A stretch of DNA of 64,000 nucleotides from WTGA01 sp965231865 (GCA_965231865.1 CBDDOJ010000002.1:1116001-1180000), one strand, 5' to 3'. Shown: positions 43,742 to 53,977, numbered from the stretch's first letter. Notes: generated by a model not told the origin, from the letters alone. Made by a program: numbers and translations.

Positions 43742-45004
43742 ATGGCAATCAACCTTAGTGAAATAAAATCCAAAGTTCCCACGGAACTGGCCGCACTGGC
43801 CCGTTCATTGCACCTCGACAATATCAGCCGGATGCGGAAGCAGGACCAGATTTTCTCTATCCTCAAGGCTCTGGCGAAGAAAGGGGAAAAAATAGTGGGA
43901 GAAGGGGTGGTGGAAATTCTTCAGGACGGATTCGGGTTCCTGAGGTCCTCAACCTCGTCCTACCTGGCGGGACCCGATGACATCTATATGTCGCCAAGCC
44001 AGATACGACGCTTTAGCCTGAGAACAGGGGATACGGTGGCCGGGCAGATCCGGCCGCCCAAGGATTCTGAAAGATATTTTGCCTTGCTCAAGGTGGAAAA
44101 GATTAATTTCCAGGTGCCCGAGGAAGCCAAGAATAAGATACTGTTTGAAAACCTGACCCCACTGCACCCGGATCAAAGGTTACGGCTGGAGAGGGAAAAC
44201 GGTTCCAGGGAAGACTTGACCGGCCGGGTCATTGACCTGATTGCACCCATTGGAAAAGGGCAAAGGGGATTGCTTGTCTCGGCCCCCAAAACCGGGAAGA
44301 CAGTGATGTTGCAGCAAATCGCACAATCCATTACTTCGTTGAACCCCGACGTCATGGTCATGGTGCTGTTGATTGACGAACGGCCCGAAGAAGTGACGGA
44401 AATGCAAAGGACCGTTTGTGGTGAGGTCATCTCTTCGACCTTTGACGAACCGGCGTCGCGCCATGTACAGGTTGCAGAAATGGTGATCGAGAAAGCGAAA
44501 CGGCTGGTTGAGCACAAGAAGGATGTGGTGATCCTGCTGGACTCCATCACCCGTCTTGCCCGGGCCTACAATACCGTGGCACCGGCTTCGGGGAAGGTCC
44601 TGACGGGAGGGGTGGATGCAAACGCACTGCAGCGGCCAAAAAGATTTTTTGGCGCGGCGCGAAATATTGAGGAAGGGGGGAGTCTGACCATACTCGCCAC
44701 CGCGCTCATTGATACCGGGTCAAAAATGGACGACATCATCTATGAGGAATTCAAGGGAACCGGAAACATGGAAATTCATCTGGACAGGCGGATTGCCGAG
44801 AAGCGTGTGTACCCGGCCATGATCATCAATCGTTCCGGTACCCGGAGGGAAGAGTTGCTCACGGACCCCATCGAACTGCAAAAGATCTGGCTGTTGCGGA
44901 AACTGATTCATCCCATGGATGATCTGCAGGCGATTGAATTCATGATAGACAAACTGAAAGTAACCAAAACCAACACGGAATTCATCAAATCAATGAACCG
45001 CTAG
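43742..45004 (+). CDS. rho: Transcription termination factor Rho
   Basis: The 420-residue protein from ATG 43742 has an N-terminal helical domain, the RNA-binding cold-shock-like domain (DGFGFLRSS, PDDIYMSPSQIRRF), Walker A SAPKTGKTVML, LLIDERPEEVTEM (Walker B) and the Q/R loops DSITRLARAYN and NRSGTRREELL. It is a hexameric RNA helicase that ends transcription. Codons upstream in frame lack family features. Confidence 0.97.
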   Translation: MAINLSEIKSKVPTELAALARSLHLDNISRMRKQDQIFSILKALAKKGEKIVGEGVVEILQDGFGFLRSSTSSYLAGPDDIYMSPSQIRRFSLRTGDTVAGQIRPPKDSERYFALLKVEKINFQVPEEAKNKILFENLTPLHPDQRLRLERENGSREDLTGRVIDLIAPIGKGQRGLLVSAPKTGKTVMLQQIAQSITSLNPDVMVMVLLIDERPEEVTEMQRTVCGEVISSTFDEPASRHVQVAEMVIEKAKRLVEHKKDVVILLDSITRLARAYNTVAPASGKVLTGGVDANALQRPKRFFGAARNIEEGGSLTILATALIDTGSKMDDIIYEEFKGTGNMEIHLDRRIAEKRVYPAMIINRSGTRREELLTDPIELQKIWLLRKLIHPMDDLQAIEFMIDKLKVTKTNTEFIKSMNR

Positions 45005-45132
45005 CCTTGAGGCAAAGAAAGCCTTGATTTGAATAGGGATATTTCTTAGTATTGCCGCCCGATTTCAGATGAGCAGCGGTAATCCCGTCAATCCGGGTGC
45101 CCGGTCAGTACGTTAACAATAATGAGGAAACC

Positions 45133-45339
45133 ATGATGAAGACAGGCATACATCCGGAGTATTCCGACATCAGGGTGGTTTGCGCTTGTGGGAATACCTT
45201 CGAAACCAAGTCGACCCTGGGCAGGGAATTGCACGTGGAAATATGTTCCGAGTGCCACCCTTTCTATACCGGTAAACAGAAAATTGTGGATACTGCAGGG
45301 AGAGTGGGCAAGTTCCAGGCCCGATACAAGCGAAAATAG
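45133..45339 (+). CDS. rpmE: 50S ribosomal protein L31
   Basis: The 68-residue protein has the zinc-binding cysteines of the C+ form (VCACGNTF and ICSECHPFYTGKQK). GAGGA lies just before ATG 45133; ATG 45136 is an equally plausible start. The FYTGKQKIVDTAGRVGKF segment is diagnostic. It follows rho by 128 bp, as in many gammaproteobacteria. Confidence 0.97.
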   Translation: MMKTGIHPEYSDIRVVCACGNTFETKSTLGRELHVEICSECHPFYTGKQKIVDTAGRVGKFQARYKRK

Positions 45340-45680
45340 GATCGTTCTTCAGGCAGCATGATCCGGGGATTGTCCGCCGGTACACTCCGTCAAACCCGGT
45401 GGTTTCTCATTCCCATAACGTGGAGGAACGGCCACCGGGCTCCATGAAGAACCGGGGGACGAACCGGGCGACAGTGGGCGCCATCCCTGCACCGTTCCCC
45501 GACCCCGTGGTGCAACCATAGGTCTTCCGTGGTCATCAAGACCCAGAGCCGGCTCCGGCGCAGTGTCTCTGGCACAAGGGGCGGCAAGCCCGGTTCCGCG
45601 CCTGCACCCGGACCCGGGAAGGTCCCGGTGACGAACGGTACGCCACCATCGCAGCCACTGAAGACAGGAGAATTCCCGGG
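45340..45680. other. Intergenic region between rpmE and prmB
   Basis: This 341-bp GC-rich stretch shows no convincing coding frame, tRNA or terminator. An AGGAG sequence about 10 bp before the prmB TTG is the only functional element seen. Confidence 0.45.
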
Positions 45681-46592
45681 TTGAATCTGGCAGACAAGAT
45701 TGCCGAGGTAGGGAGCCGGCTTGAGAAGGCCGGTCTGGCCTTTGGGCATGGTACCGACAATCCCTGGGACGAAGCCGCATGGATTGTACTGAAAGTGTTG
45801 GGATACGATCTTGGGCGGGTCTGGATGGACGGCCCGATAAACTGGGGCAGGGTGCTTTGTGGTGCCGACCTGGAAGTGGTGGATGGAATGGTTGACCAAC
45901 GGATCACACGAAGAGCCCCCGTGGCGTATCTGTTCAACGAAACCTGGTTTGCCGGAAACAAATTCTATATTGATGAACGCGCCATGGTTCCGAGGTCCTA
46001 TCTCGGAGAATGGATACCGGATTCATTCAGACCCTGGGTGAATCCGGACAACATCCGCTCTATTCTTGATCTTTGTACGGGATGCGGCTGTATTGCGATC
46101 AGCTGTGCGCGGGCGTTTCCGGACGCCAGGGTGGTTGCCAGTGACCTTTCACCGGCGGCGCTGGAAGTTGCCAGGAAAAATGTCGAACTCCATGGACTGG
46201 AGAGACGGGTGTCATTGAGACAAGGCGATGGATTCCAGGGAATCAATGAACGGTTTGACCTGATTGTCTGCAACCCCCCGTATGTTTCCGATGTACGGAT
46301 GCAGGGCCTGCCTGAAGAGTATCTCAAAGAGCCGGAAACTGCGTTCAAGGGAGGGAAGGATGGCCTGGATTTCATTCTCCCGCTGCTGCAGCACAGTGCC
46401 CGTTATTTGACACACAATGGTACATTGTTCGTTGAAGCAGGTTCGGCTTCCCATGCGTTGGAAGCCCGCTTTCCCGGGATTCCGTTTACATGGTTAAGTA
46501 CTGAATATGATGAAATGGTCGTGTTTGGCATCTCCGCAGGGGAGTTGCGTCAATACAGGGAGATTCTCGACCCATACGATGACGAAAATTGA
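45681..46592 (+). CDS. prmB: Ribosomal protein L3 glutamine methyltransferase
   Basis: The 303-residue protein starts with TTG at 45681 after AGGAG. The SAM-binding domain has DLCTGCGCIAISCAR, and the catalytic motif NPPY is in LIVCNPPYVSD. An N-terminal helical domain (about residues 1-110) precedes it. The sequence DERAMVPRSYLGEWI fits PrmB rather than PrmC. It methylates a glutamine of ribosomal protein L3. Four bases separate it from hemL. Confidence 0.92.
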   Translation: MNLADKIAEVGSRLEKAGLAFGHGTDNPWDEAAWIVLKVLGYDLGRVWMDGPINWGRVLCGADLEVVDGMVDQRITRRAPVAYLFNETWFAGNKFYIDERAMVPRSYLGEWIPDSFRPWVNPDNIRSILDLCTGCGCIAISCARAFPDARVVASDLSPAALEVARKNVELHGLERRVSLRQGDGFQGINERFDLIVCNPPYVSDVRMQGLPEEYLKEPETAFKGGKDGLDFILPLLQHSARYLTHNGTLFVEAGSASHALEARFPGIPFTWLSTEYDEMVVFGISAGELRQYREILDPYDDEN

Positions 46593-46595
46593 GCG

Positions 46596-47876
46596 ATGAA
46601 CAATTCAGAATTATTTGAAAAAGCCAGGGCAGTGATTCCCGGAGGGGTGAATTCCCCGGTCAGGGCCTTTAAATCAGTGGGGGGTTCTCCGGTATTCATC
46701 AATCGGGGAGAAGGGCCCTATATTTACGCTGAGGACGGGACCCGGTACATCGACTATGTGGGGTCCTGGGGACCGCTGGTTCTCGGTCATGCCCACAGAC
46801 GTGTGGTGGAAGCGGTGACGGCCCGGATTGAATCCGGTCTGAGCTTTGGTGCACCCACTGTCCTGGAAACGGAAATGGCGGAGCTGGTGTGTGCCCGATT
46901 GCCCTGGATTGACCAGGTACGCATGGTGAATTCGGGTACGGAAGCCACGATGTCGGCGATCCGGCTGGCCCGGGGATTTACGGGCCGGGATAAAATCGTG
47001 AAATTTGAAGGATGCTACCACGGCCATGCCGACAGTCTGCTGGTCAAGGCAGGGTCGGGGGCGCTTTCATTCGGTGTCCCGACCTCCTCCGGCGTGCCCG
47101 CGGCCATGGCCGAACATACCCTGACAGCCACCTTCAATGACCTGGATTCGGTCATGGAGATGTTCGAGAAAATGGGAAATCAAATTGCCGCCATTATCAT
47201 CGAGCCGGTGGCCGGAAACATGAACTGCATTCCCCCTGTGACGGGTTTTTTGCAGGGTTTGCGGGACCTGTCCGACCAATACGAAAGTCTGCTGATCATG
47301 GATGAAGTCATGACCGGTTTCCGGGTGGGGCCCCAGGGTGCCCAGGGGCGGTATGGCGTTTATGGCGATTTAACCACGTTGGGGAAAATTATTGGAGGAG
47401 GGATGCCCGTGGGTGCATTCGGCGGTCGCAGTGAGATCATGGCACATCTTGCACCCGAAGGGGGGGTCTACCAGGCGGGGACGCTTTCCGGGAACCCGGT
47501 GGCGATGGCCGCCGGTCTGGCCACCTTGAAAATCACCGGAGAAGAAGGATTTTACTCCCGTCTGGATGAACGGGCGGCACAGCTGGTATCCGGTATGCTG
47601 GAAGCCGGCCATCTTGCCCGGATACCGGTTACCGCCCATCGCGTGGGGGCCATGTTCGGGTTGTTTTTCAGCGAAAAGGAAACGGTGACGGGATTCCAGG
47701 ATGTGATGGATTGTGACGGTGAGCGGTTCAACCGGTTTTTCCATGGCATGCTTCAAGGGGGGGTATACCTGGCTCCGTCCGCCTATGAAGCCGGGTTCAT
47801 TTCCAGCGCCCACACAGAAGTGGAAATCGAGAAAACCATTTCGGTGGCTGGAGGAGTTTTTGAATCCCTGAGGTGA
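46596..47876 (+). CDS. hemL: Glutamate-1-semialdehyde 2,1-aminomutase
   Basis: The 426-residue PLP enzyme has FEGCYHGHADSLLVKAGSG, the cofactor Asp in LLIMDEVMTGFRVG and the Schiff-base Lys in LTTLGKIIGGGMPVGAFGG. It converts glutamate-1-semialdehyde to 5-aminolevulinate, the C5 route of heme synthesis. It forms an operon with prmB and links functionally to hemCDXY at 32764-37211. Confidence 0.97.
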   Translation: MNNSELFEKARAVIPGGVNSPVRAFKSVGGSPVFINRGEGPYIYAEDGTRYIDYVGSWGPLVLGHAHRRVVEAVTARIESGLSFGAPTVLETEMAELVCARLPWIDQVRMVNSGTEATMSAIRLARGFTGRDKIVKFEGCYHGHADSLLVKAGSGALSFGVPTSSGVPAAMAEHTLTATFNDLDSVMEMFEKMGNQIAAIIIEPVAGNMNCIPPVTGFLQGLRDLSDQYESLLIMDEVMTGFRVGPQGAQGRYGVYGDLTTLGKIIGGGMPVGAFGGRSEIMAHLAPEGGVYQAGTLSGNPVAMAAGLATLKITGEEGFYSRLDERAAQLVSGMLEAGHLARIPVTAHRVGAMFGLFFSEKETVTGFQDVMDCDGERFNRFFHGMLQGGVYLAPSAYEAGFISSAHTEVEIEKTISVAGGVFESLR

Positions 47877-47899
47877 AAACCCCGGCAGAGATGGCCCAA

Positions 47900-48115
47900 C
47901 TATTCCAGGGTGGTTACATTTTCTGCTGCAAATCCCTTTTCTCTTTCAACTAGGCCAAACTCAACCTTCTGGCCCTCGAACAGGGTCCTGAACCCCTCTC
48001 CCTGAATTTCACGAAAGTGAACAAATACGTCATCACCCACGTTGTCCCTTTGAATAAACCCATACCCTTTGCGGTTGTCGAACCACTTGACAACACCGCT
48101 ACAACGCTCTGACAT
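47900..48115 (-). CDS. Cold-shock domain protein
   Basis: The 71-residue protein is a single cold-shock domain with RNP1 (GYGFIQ) and RNP2 (VFVHF) motifs. It starts MSERCSGVVKWFDNRKGYGF. It binds single-stranded nucleic acid. A perfect 7-bp inverted repeat lies 23 bp upstream of its start. Confidence 0.95.
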   Translation of the reverse strand: MSERCSGVVKWFDNRKGYGFIQRDNVGDDVFVHFREIQGEGFRTLFEGQKVEFGLVEREKGFAAENVTTLE

Positions 48116-48522
48116 TTTATACTCCTACTGGCTAATCCTTTGTACTTGAATACAAAGTGTAATCATGTGGCTGTGCAGTTCCGGGCTCACTTCCAGAAAC
48201 CCAAAATTACGCCAACCCACTGGAACCAAGCCAATACAACTTGCAAGCTACTACCGGGCTATTTTATCGACCTGAGGGAGGATTGTCCAATCAGCGTTGC
48301 ACGCAGTGTCGGGAGCGCATGACCTGTCCGGTTTCAAATTACCTTGATTGGAGGCGTTATGAAGGGGCAGAATGGCTGCAGGAGACCAGACAAATAAGGT
48401 TTGAAGAGGCCTGTTTTGGTTGGACGGGGTGTCGTCGGACCGCGGTATCATACCCGGGTTTGCGAACACATTGCAGACAACCGCCTTCACGAGTGGGTGC
48501 CGGGCCATCCCAATGATTCGGG
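48116..48522. other. Intergenic region upstream of the cold-shock gene and downstream of parE
   Basis: This 407-bp stretch contains the cold-shock gene leader with an inverted repeat at 48138-48157. The rest (48158-48522) has no recognisable gene, RNA or terminator. Confidence 0.45.
48138..48157. promoter_or_regulatory. Inverted repeat upstream of the cold-shock gene
   Basis: CTTTGTA-CTTGAA-TACAAAG is a perfect 7-bp inverted repeat with a 6-base centre in the leader of the cold-shock gene. It could be an operator or an RNA hairpin in the 5' leader; which one cannot be told. Confidence 0.5.
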
Positions 48523-50415
48523 TCAGACGGTTTCCGCCTGGTCTCCCTTGTCACTGAGCCACGATTTACGGTCTGCCGAGCGCTTTTTTGCCAGCAGCAT
48601 ATCCATGATCTCATGGGTGTTATCGCCGGGGGTGACCTGCAGCTGCAGCAGGCTCCGGGTGTCCGGATCCATCGTGGTTTCCCGGAGTTGCCCGGGGTTC
48701 ATCTCGCCGAGCCCCTTGAATCGTTGAATTCCCACTTTCCCCCTGATTTTTTCGGCTGAGATCTGGTCGAGAATCTGATCCTTGTCCGTATCATCCAGGG
48801 CATAAAACACTTTTTTTGCAACGTCAATGCGGTAAAGCGGAGGCATGGCAATACATACCCGGCCTGTTTCAACCAGGGTCGGGAAATGGCGCAGAAACAA
48901 GGCGCATAGCAAGGTGGCAATATGCGCACCATCGGAGTCCGCATCCGCGAGGATGCAGACCCGGCCGTATCGCAGGCCGGAAAGATCTTCGGAGCCCGGG
49001 TCCACCCCCAGGGCAATGGCAATATCATGGACCTCCTGGGAAGCCAGTACTTCGGCAGGGTCCACTTCCCAGGTATTCAATATCTTCCCTCGCAGGGGCA
49101 TGATCGCCTGGTAAATCCGGTCTCTGGCCTGCTTTGCCGAGCCTCCCGCCGAATCGCCTTCCACCAGGAACAATTCGGTCAGGTCCAGGTTGTCGCTGGT
49201 ACAGTCGGCAAGTTTTCCCGGAAGTGCGGGGCCAGAGGTGATTTTTTTCCGTTGAACCCGTTTTCCTGCCCGCCATCTTCGCTGGGCATTGCGGATGGCA
49301 ATCTGGGCGATCTGTTCCCCATCATCGATATGCTGGTTCAGCCAAAAACCAAAGGCGTCCTTTGCGGCACCTTGCACCATGGACGCTGCTTTCCGTGAGG
49401 ACAGCCGGTCCTTGGTTTGACCGCTGAACTGTGGTTCCTTGATTTTTACGGACAGGACATACGTGCAGTGGGACCATACATCTTCCAGGGAAATCTTGAG
49501 ACCTCTTGGCAGGAGGTCCCGGTATTCGCAAAATTCCCGGATGGCTTCGGTAAGACCACTCCTGAAGCCGTTGACATGGGTGCCTCCCTGGGTAGTGGGC
49601 ACCAGGTTGACATAGCTCTCCGTCATCGGAAAGTCGCCGTCTGCAACCCAGGCAACGGCCCAGTCCGCTTCTCCGCCATCATCCCGGTACTCGCCGAGAT
49701 ACGGCACGGCAGGGATCGTTTCAATCTCGCCCAGGGCATCGCACAGATAGTCGTTCAAACCGTTCTCATATTGCCAGTGACTGCTGTTTTCCCCGTTGAT
49801 TTCATCGTTGAAATGGACCGCCAGTCCCGGGCAAAGCACCGCCTTGGCCTGCAGGATTGCCTTGAGATGGGGGACATGAAATTTCGGAGAATCAAAATAG
49901 ACCGGGTCAGGAGAGAACCGGATGGTTGTGCCGGTTACCCTGCTGGCCACCTTGTCGATCATTTCCAGTTCAGTTTTCTTCTCTCCATTGGCAAAGCTGA
50001 TATGGTGCTGTGCACCATTGCGCCGGATCCAGACATCGAGTTGGGTGGACAGTGCGGTGACGACTGAAACCCCCACCCCGTGAAGCCCTCCGGAATACTG
50101 GTAATGATCCCCGGAAAACTTGCCCCCGGCGTGCAGGCGCGTCATGATCAACTCTACGCCGCTGATCCCTTCTTCCTGGTGAATATCCACGGGCATGCCC
50201 CGGCCATTGTCGGCAACGGTCAACGATCCATCTTTGTGCAGGTGGACTTCGATCAGGGTTGCGTATCCGGCGAGAGCTTCATCCACGCTGTTGTCAATCA
50301 CCTCGTGTGCGAGATGGTTCGGACGATCGGTTTCGGTATACATCCCCGGTCTTTTTCGCACCGGTTCAATTCCGGTGAGAACTTCAATGGCGGATGCGTT
50401 ATAAGTACGACTCAT
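48523..50415 (-). CDS. parE: DNA topoisomerase IV subunit B
   Basis: The 630-residue protein has a GHKL ATPase domain (HEVIDNSVDEALAG, DNGRGMPVDIH, GGLHGVGVSVV), a transducer domain and a TOPRIM domain (ELFLVEGDSAGGSAKQARDR, ADADSDGAHI). Length and QTK-loop sequence (QTKDRLSSRKA) fit ParE rather than GyrB. It decatenates chromosomes with ParC, which is not in the window. Confidence 0.96.
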   Translation of the reverse strand: MSRTYNASAIEVLTGIEPVRKRPGMYTETDRPNHLAHEVIDNSVDEALAGYATLIEVHLHKDGSLTVADNGRGMPVDIHQEEGISGVELIMTRLHAGGKFSGDHYQYSGGLHGVGVSVVTALSTQLDVWIRRNGAQHHISFANGEKKTELEMIDKVASRVTGTTIRFSPDPVYFDSPKFHVPHLKAILQAKAVLCPGLAVHFNDEINGENSSHWQYENGLNDYLCDALGEIETIPAVPYLGEYRDDGGEADWAVAWVADGDFPMTESYVNLVPTTQGGTHVNGFRSGLTEAIREFCEYRDLLPRGLKISLEDVWSHCTYVLSVKIKEPQFSGQTKDRLSSRKAASMVQGAAKDAFGFWLNQHIDDGEQIAQIAIRNAQRRWRAGKRVQRKKITSGPALPGKLADCTSDNLDLTELFLVEGDSAGGSAKQARDRIYQAIMPLRGKILNTWEVDPAEVLASQEVHDIAIALGVDPGSEDLSGLRYGRVCILADADSDGAHIATLLCALFLRHFPTLVETGRVCIAMPPLYRIDVAKKVFYALDDTDKDQILDQISAEKIRGKVGIQRFKGLGEMNPGQLRETTMDPDTRSLLQLQVTPGDNTHEIMDMLLAKKRSADRKSWLSDKGDQAETV

Positions 50416-50810
50416 TCAGCGTGGTTGTAGTGGTGTCTGTAGAGGATGGCCGGACCGGGTTCCGCACGGATTGATATCGAATCTGTCCATCCCGTTGATC
50501 ATCAACCCGGGGACACGCCGGTCCCCGGACACGGTCCGGCAGTGGAATCTTTACCGGCCGGTCAGACCGTTCTCCCTTCCGCCCCGTGTTCCTCACGATA
50601 GGCAACCCGAAGATTCTACCATGACAACCCGGCATGGATGATGAAATGGCGATCTTTTCAGTTGCTGAAGACAGGTGCCGCGGTCCTGCCCTGTGCGGGT
50701 CCAGGGAGAAGAACCCGTGCGCTTCCATGCCCGATCAATGGACCATACAGTTCCGGGCCGGGATTTGATACAATACCCGCCGGCCTTCAACTTCAACTTC
50801 AAATCATCAA
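50416..50810. other. Divergent parE/xseB intergenic region
   Basis: This 395-bp gap must hold promoters in both directions. TACAAT at 50769-50774 is a possible -10 box for xseB-ispA-dxs, but no matching -35 lies at the right distance. Nothing else is recognised. Confidence 0.4.
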
Positions 50811-51086
50811 ATGTCGCAATCCCGGGAAACCACCCCCCCTGATTTTGAAAAATCGCTGGCAGAACTGGAAAAAATAGTCGAGCGGATGGAGCGCGGCGAG
50901 CAAACCCTTGATGAAACAATCCGGGATTTCGAGCGCGGAATGGCATTGTCCGAACAATGTCAGCTAAGCCTGAGCGAGGCCAGTCAGAAAGTCCGGAAGC
51001 TCGTTAAAAAACACGGAAACTTCAAGCTGGAACCAGTGGATGGCATGGACGACGGCGCACCGGATGAATACAGGGATGTCAATTAG
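50811..51086 (+). CDS. xseB: Exodeoxyribonuclease VII small subunit
   Basis: The 91-residue protein has the conserved XseB helix-loop-helix: FEKSLAELEKIVERMERGEQ and then LDETIRDFERGMALSEQCQ. XseB pairs with XseA to degrade single-stranded DNA. The next gene, ispA, starts immediately after its stop codon, giving the classical xseB-ispA-dxs operon. Confidence 0.95.
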   Translation: MSQSRETTPPDFEKSLAELEKIVERMERGEQTLDETIRDFERGMALSEQCQLSLSEASQKVRKLVKKHGNFKLEPVDGMDDGAPDEYRDVN

Positions 51087-51980
51087 TTGAGCGGGTTTGA
51101 AGCGACCTGGGAAACATATCGCCGTCGCACGGAACTTGCGCTCCAGTCCAGGCTGACGAGCTCTTCACAACATCCGGAGCGCCTGCACCAGGCCATGGAA
51201 TATGCATGCCTGGGGGGTGGAAAACGGTTCCGGGCGACGTTGGTCTATGCCTGTGGAGCGATGGCAGGAGCGACCCTTGATGAATTGGACACCCCGGCGT
51301 GTGCGGTGGAAATGGTGCATGCCTATTCCCTGGTTCACGATGATCTGCCGGCCATGGACAATGATGTCCTGCGTCGCGGGCGGCCAACGTGTCATGTCGC
51401 CTTTGATGAAGCCACTGCGCTCCTTGCCGGTGATGCGCTGCAATCCCGCGCGTTTGAAATCCTGGCCTCACCGCAGACGAATATTCTTTCCGCCGGGCAG
51501 CGATGCCGGATGCTGGAGGAATTGTCAAAATCCATTGGATCGATGGGAATGGCAGGTGGGCAGGCATTGGATATGGAAGCGACCGGCCGGAAAATTGAAA
51601 ATAGTGAACTGATGTGCGTGCATCAATTGAAAACCGGTGCCCTGGTTGAGGCGGCAGCCGTCATGGGTGGATTGGCTGGCCCTGACTCTGACCACCGGTT
51701 GCTGGACAGTTTGAGGGAATACGCCCGATCCATTGGCCTGGCATTCCAGATTGCCGATGATATTCTTGACTGGACCTCGGACAGCGACACCCTGGGAAAA
51801 ATCACCGGTGCGGATTCACGGATGGGCAAGGCCACCTGTATTTCCACCCTGGGCCTGGAAGAGGCCAGGGCCGAAGCCGCCAATTTGTCCCGGCAGGCTA
51901 TCGAAACCCTCAACGGATTAGGCGATAATGCCCGTTTCCTGAAAGAACTCGCCAAGTTTGCAATTAACCGGAATTATTAA
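51087..51980 (+). CDS. ispA: Farnesyl diphosphate synthase
   Basis: The 297-residue prenyl synthase starts with TTG right after the xseB stop. It has the first Asp-rich motif in VHDDLPAMDND and the second in IADDILDWTSDSD, plus GGGKRFRATLVYA and HQLKTGALVEAA. It condenses isopentenyl and dimethylallyl diphosphate to farnesyl diphosphate. Its stop overlaps the dxs ATG by one base (TAATG). Confidence 0.95.
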   Translation: MSGFEATWETYRRRTELALQSRLTSSSQHPERLHQAMEYACLGGGKRFRATLVYACGAMAGATLDELDTPACAVEMVHAYSLVHDDLPAMDNDVLRRGRPTCHVAFDEATALLAGDALQSRAFEILASPQTNILSAGQRCRMLEELSKSIGSMGMAGGQALDMEATGRKIENSELMCVHQLKTGALVEAAAVMGGLAGPDSDHRLLDSLREYARSIGLAFQIADDILDWTSDSDTLGKITGADSRMGKATCISTLGLEEARAEAANLSRQAIETLNGLGDNARFLKELAKFAINRNY

Positions 51981-53902
51981 TGTCTTTGGAACACAAACAG
52001 TATCCATTGCTTTTCGAAATTGACACGCCTGTCCAATTGCGGGAGTTGGACAAAGGGCAGCTCGGGCAACTGGCGAATGAACTGCGGGAATTTTTGATCG
52101 AGGTCACTTCCCAGACAGGGGGACACCTGGCTCCCGGCTTGGGAACAGTTGAACTGACCATCGGGCTGCACTATGTGTTCAATACTCCGGAGGACCGCCT
52201 GGTCTGGGATATCGGGCATCAGGCGTACCCGCATAAAATCCTGACCGGCCGGCGGGAACGGTTCAGCACGATTCGCCAGTACAAGGGGTTGTCCGGTTTT
52301 CTCAAGCGGGGAGAGAGCGAGTACGATACGTTTGGAGCCGGTCATTCCAGCACATCCATCAGTGCGGCATTGGGAATGGCGGTTGCTGCCAGGCAGAAAA
52401 AAGTGAAAAACGAAGTGGTGGCAATTATCGGCGATGGAGCATTGACAGGGGGGATGGCCTACGAGGCCCTGAACAATGCGGGGGACCTGGACGCCAATCT
52501 GCTGGTCATATTGAACGACAATGAAATGTCGATTTCTCCCAACGTCGGGGCCATCTCCAATTACCTGGCCAGAATCCTGTCGGGCCATGCCTATACCACT
52601 GTCAGGGAAGGCAGCAAAACGGTTTTGAGCACCTTGCCGCCGCCGGTAAAAAACTATGCCCGCCGGTGGGAAGAACACATGAAGGGCATGGTGATGCCGA
52701 GCACCCTGTTTGAGGAAATGGGGTTCTACTATATTGGACCGATCGACGGGCATGACCTGAATACACTGATTACCACCCTGGGGAACATGCGGGACATGAC
52801 CGGTCCGAGGTTTCTGCACATCGTGACCCAGAAGGGAAAAGGGTTTGAACCGGCTGAAGGCAACCCCTGCGTGTTTCATGGAGTGACCCCGTTTAACCTG
52901 GATACGGGGAAAATGGAAAAGAAGAAAAAAGGGAGGACCTATACCCATGTTTTCAGTGACTGGCTGTGTGACATGGCGGCGCAGGATGACCGGTTGATCG
53001 GGATCACCCCGGCGATGAGGGAAGGGTCCGGACTGGTACGGTTTTCCGAACAATACCGGGAGCGTTATTTTGATGTAGGGATTGCGGAGCAGCACTCATT
53101 GACATTTGCCGCCGGACTGGCCTGTGAAGGACTGAAACCCGTTGTGGCCATCTACTCCACGTTCCTGCAACGTGCATACGACCAGTTGATTCATGATATT
53201 TCAATCCAGGGCCTGGATGTGCTGTTTGCGATCGACCGGGCAGGCCTGGTAGGCGCCGATGGCCCGACTCATGCCGGGGCCTACGATTACGCGTACATGC
53301 GATGTGTGCCGGGGATGGTAATCATGGCACCAGCCGACGAAGCGGAATGCCGGGACATGCTGTACACCGGCTATCAGTATCCCGGGCCGGCTTCGGTACG
53401 GTATCCCCGTGGCGGGGGACCGGGTGTGCCGGAAAACAACCGGATGACCGCCCTTCAGATCGGAAAAGCGGAAATCAAGCGAAAAGCCAGGGGCCCCGGG
53501 AAACCGGTGGCCATTCTGGCATTTGGGACGATGGTCGCCCCCTGCCTTGCAGTCGGAAACGAGATGGATGCCACCGTCATCAACATGCGGTTCATCAAGC
53601 CATTGGACGACCGGGTTGTTTTGGCCATGGCGGACTCCCATGCCTTGCTGGTCACTGTGGAGGAGCATGTGGTGATGGGAGGCGCGGGGTCGGCCGTAAA
53701 CGAGTGTCTTGCCGGCAATGACCGGCACGTGCCGATACTCAATATTGGCATTCCGGACAGGCACCTGGACCATGGATCCCAACCGGAACAACTTGCAGAA
53801 ATCCAGATGGACGCCGTCGGGATCCGGCAACAGATCGGTGACAGGTTGCTCGCCATGGAAAAGGGCGGTGACGAATTCCTTTCAATGACCGCGGTGAATT
53901 AA
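51980..53902 (+). CDS. dxs: 1-deoxy-D-xylulose-5-phosphate synthase
   Basis: The 640-residue ThDP enzyme has VWDIGHQAYPHKILTGRR, the cofactor motif GDGALTGGMAYEALNN, the transketolase-type Glu in DVGIAEQHSLTFAAGLA, and a C-terminal domain with FIKPLDDRVVL. It condenses pyruvate with glyceraldehyde-3-phosphate, the entry to the MEP isoprenoid pathway that feeds IspA. It is the last gene of the operon. Confidence 0.97.
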   Translation: MSLEHKQYPLLFEIDTPVQLRELDKGQLGQLANELREFLIEVTSQTGGHLAPGLGTVELTIGLHYVFNTPEDRLVWDIGHQAYPHKILTGRRERFSTIRQYKGLSGFLKRGESEYDTFGAGHSSTSISAALGMAVAARQKKVKNEVVAIIGDGALTGGMAYEALNNAGDLDANLLVILNDNEMSISPNVGAISNYLARILSGHAYTTVREGSKTVLSTLPPPVKNYARRWEEHMKGMVMPSTLFEEMGFYYIGPIDGHDLNTLITTLGNMRDMTGPRFLHIVTQKGKGFEPAEGNPCVFHGVTPFNLDTGKMEKKKKGRTYTHVFSDWLCDMAAQDDRLIGITPAMREGSGLVRFSEQYRERYFDVGIAEQHSLTFAAGLACEGLKPVVAIYSTFLQRAYDQLIHDISIQGLDVLFAIDRAGLVGADGPTHAGAYDYAYMRCVPGMVIMAPADEAECRDMLYTGYQYPGPASVRYPRGGGPGVPENNRMTALQIGKAEIKRKARGPGKPVAILAFGTMVAPCLAVGNEMDATVINMRFIKPLDDRVVLAMADSHALLVTVEEHVVMGGAGSAVNECLAGNDRHVPILNIGIPDRHLDHGSQPEQLAEIQMDAVGIRQQIGDRLLAMEKGGDEFLSMTAVN

Positions 53903-53977
53903 TCCAACCCGGCAGTGTGCCTGAAAAGGTGCACCGCATTATCCGGGTTACCCCCGGCGCCCCGTCCGGGCGCGGTT

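Noticed and set aside
51977..53095. Long leftward open frame of 372 codons opposite dxs
   Set aside because: Antisense shadow of the well-conserved dxs gene.
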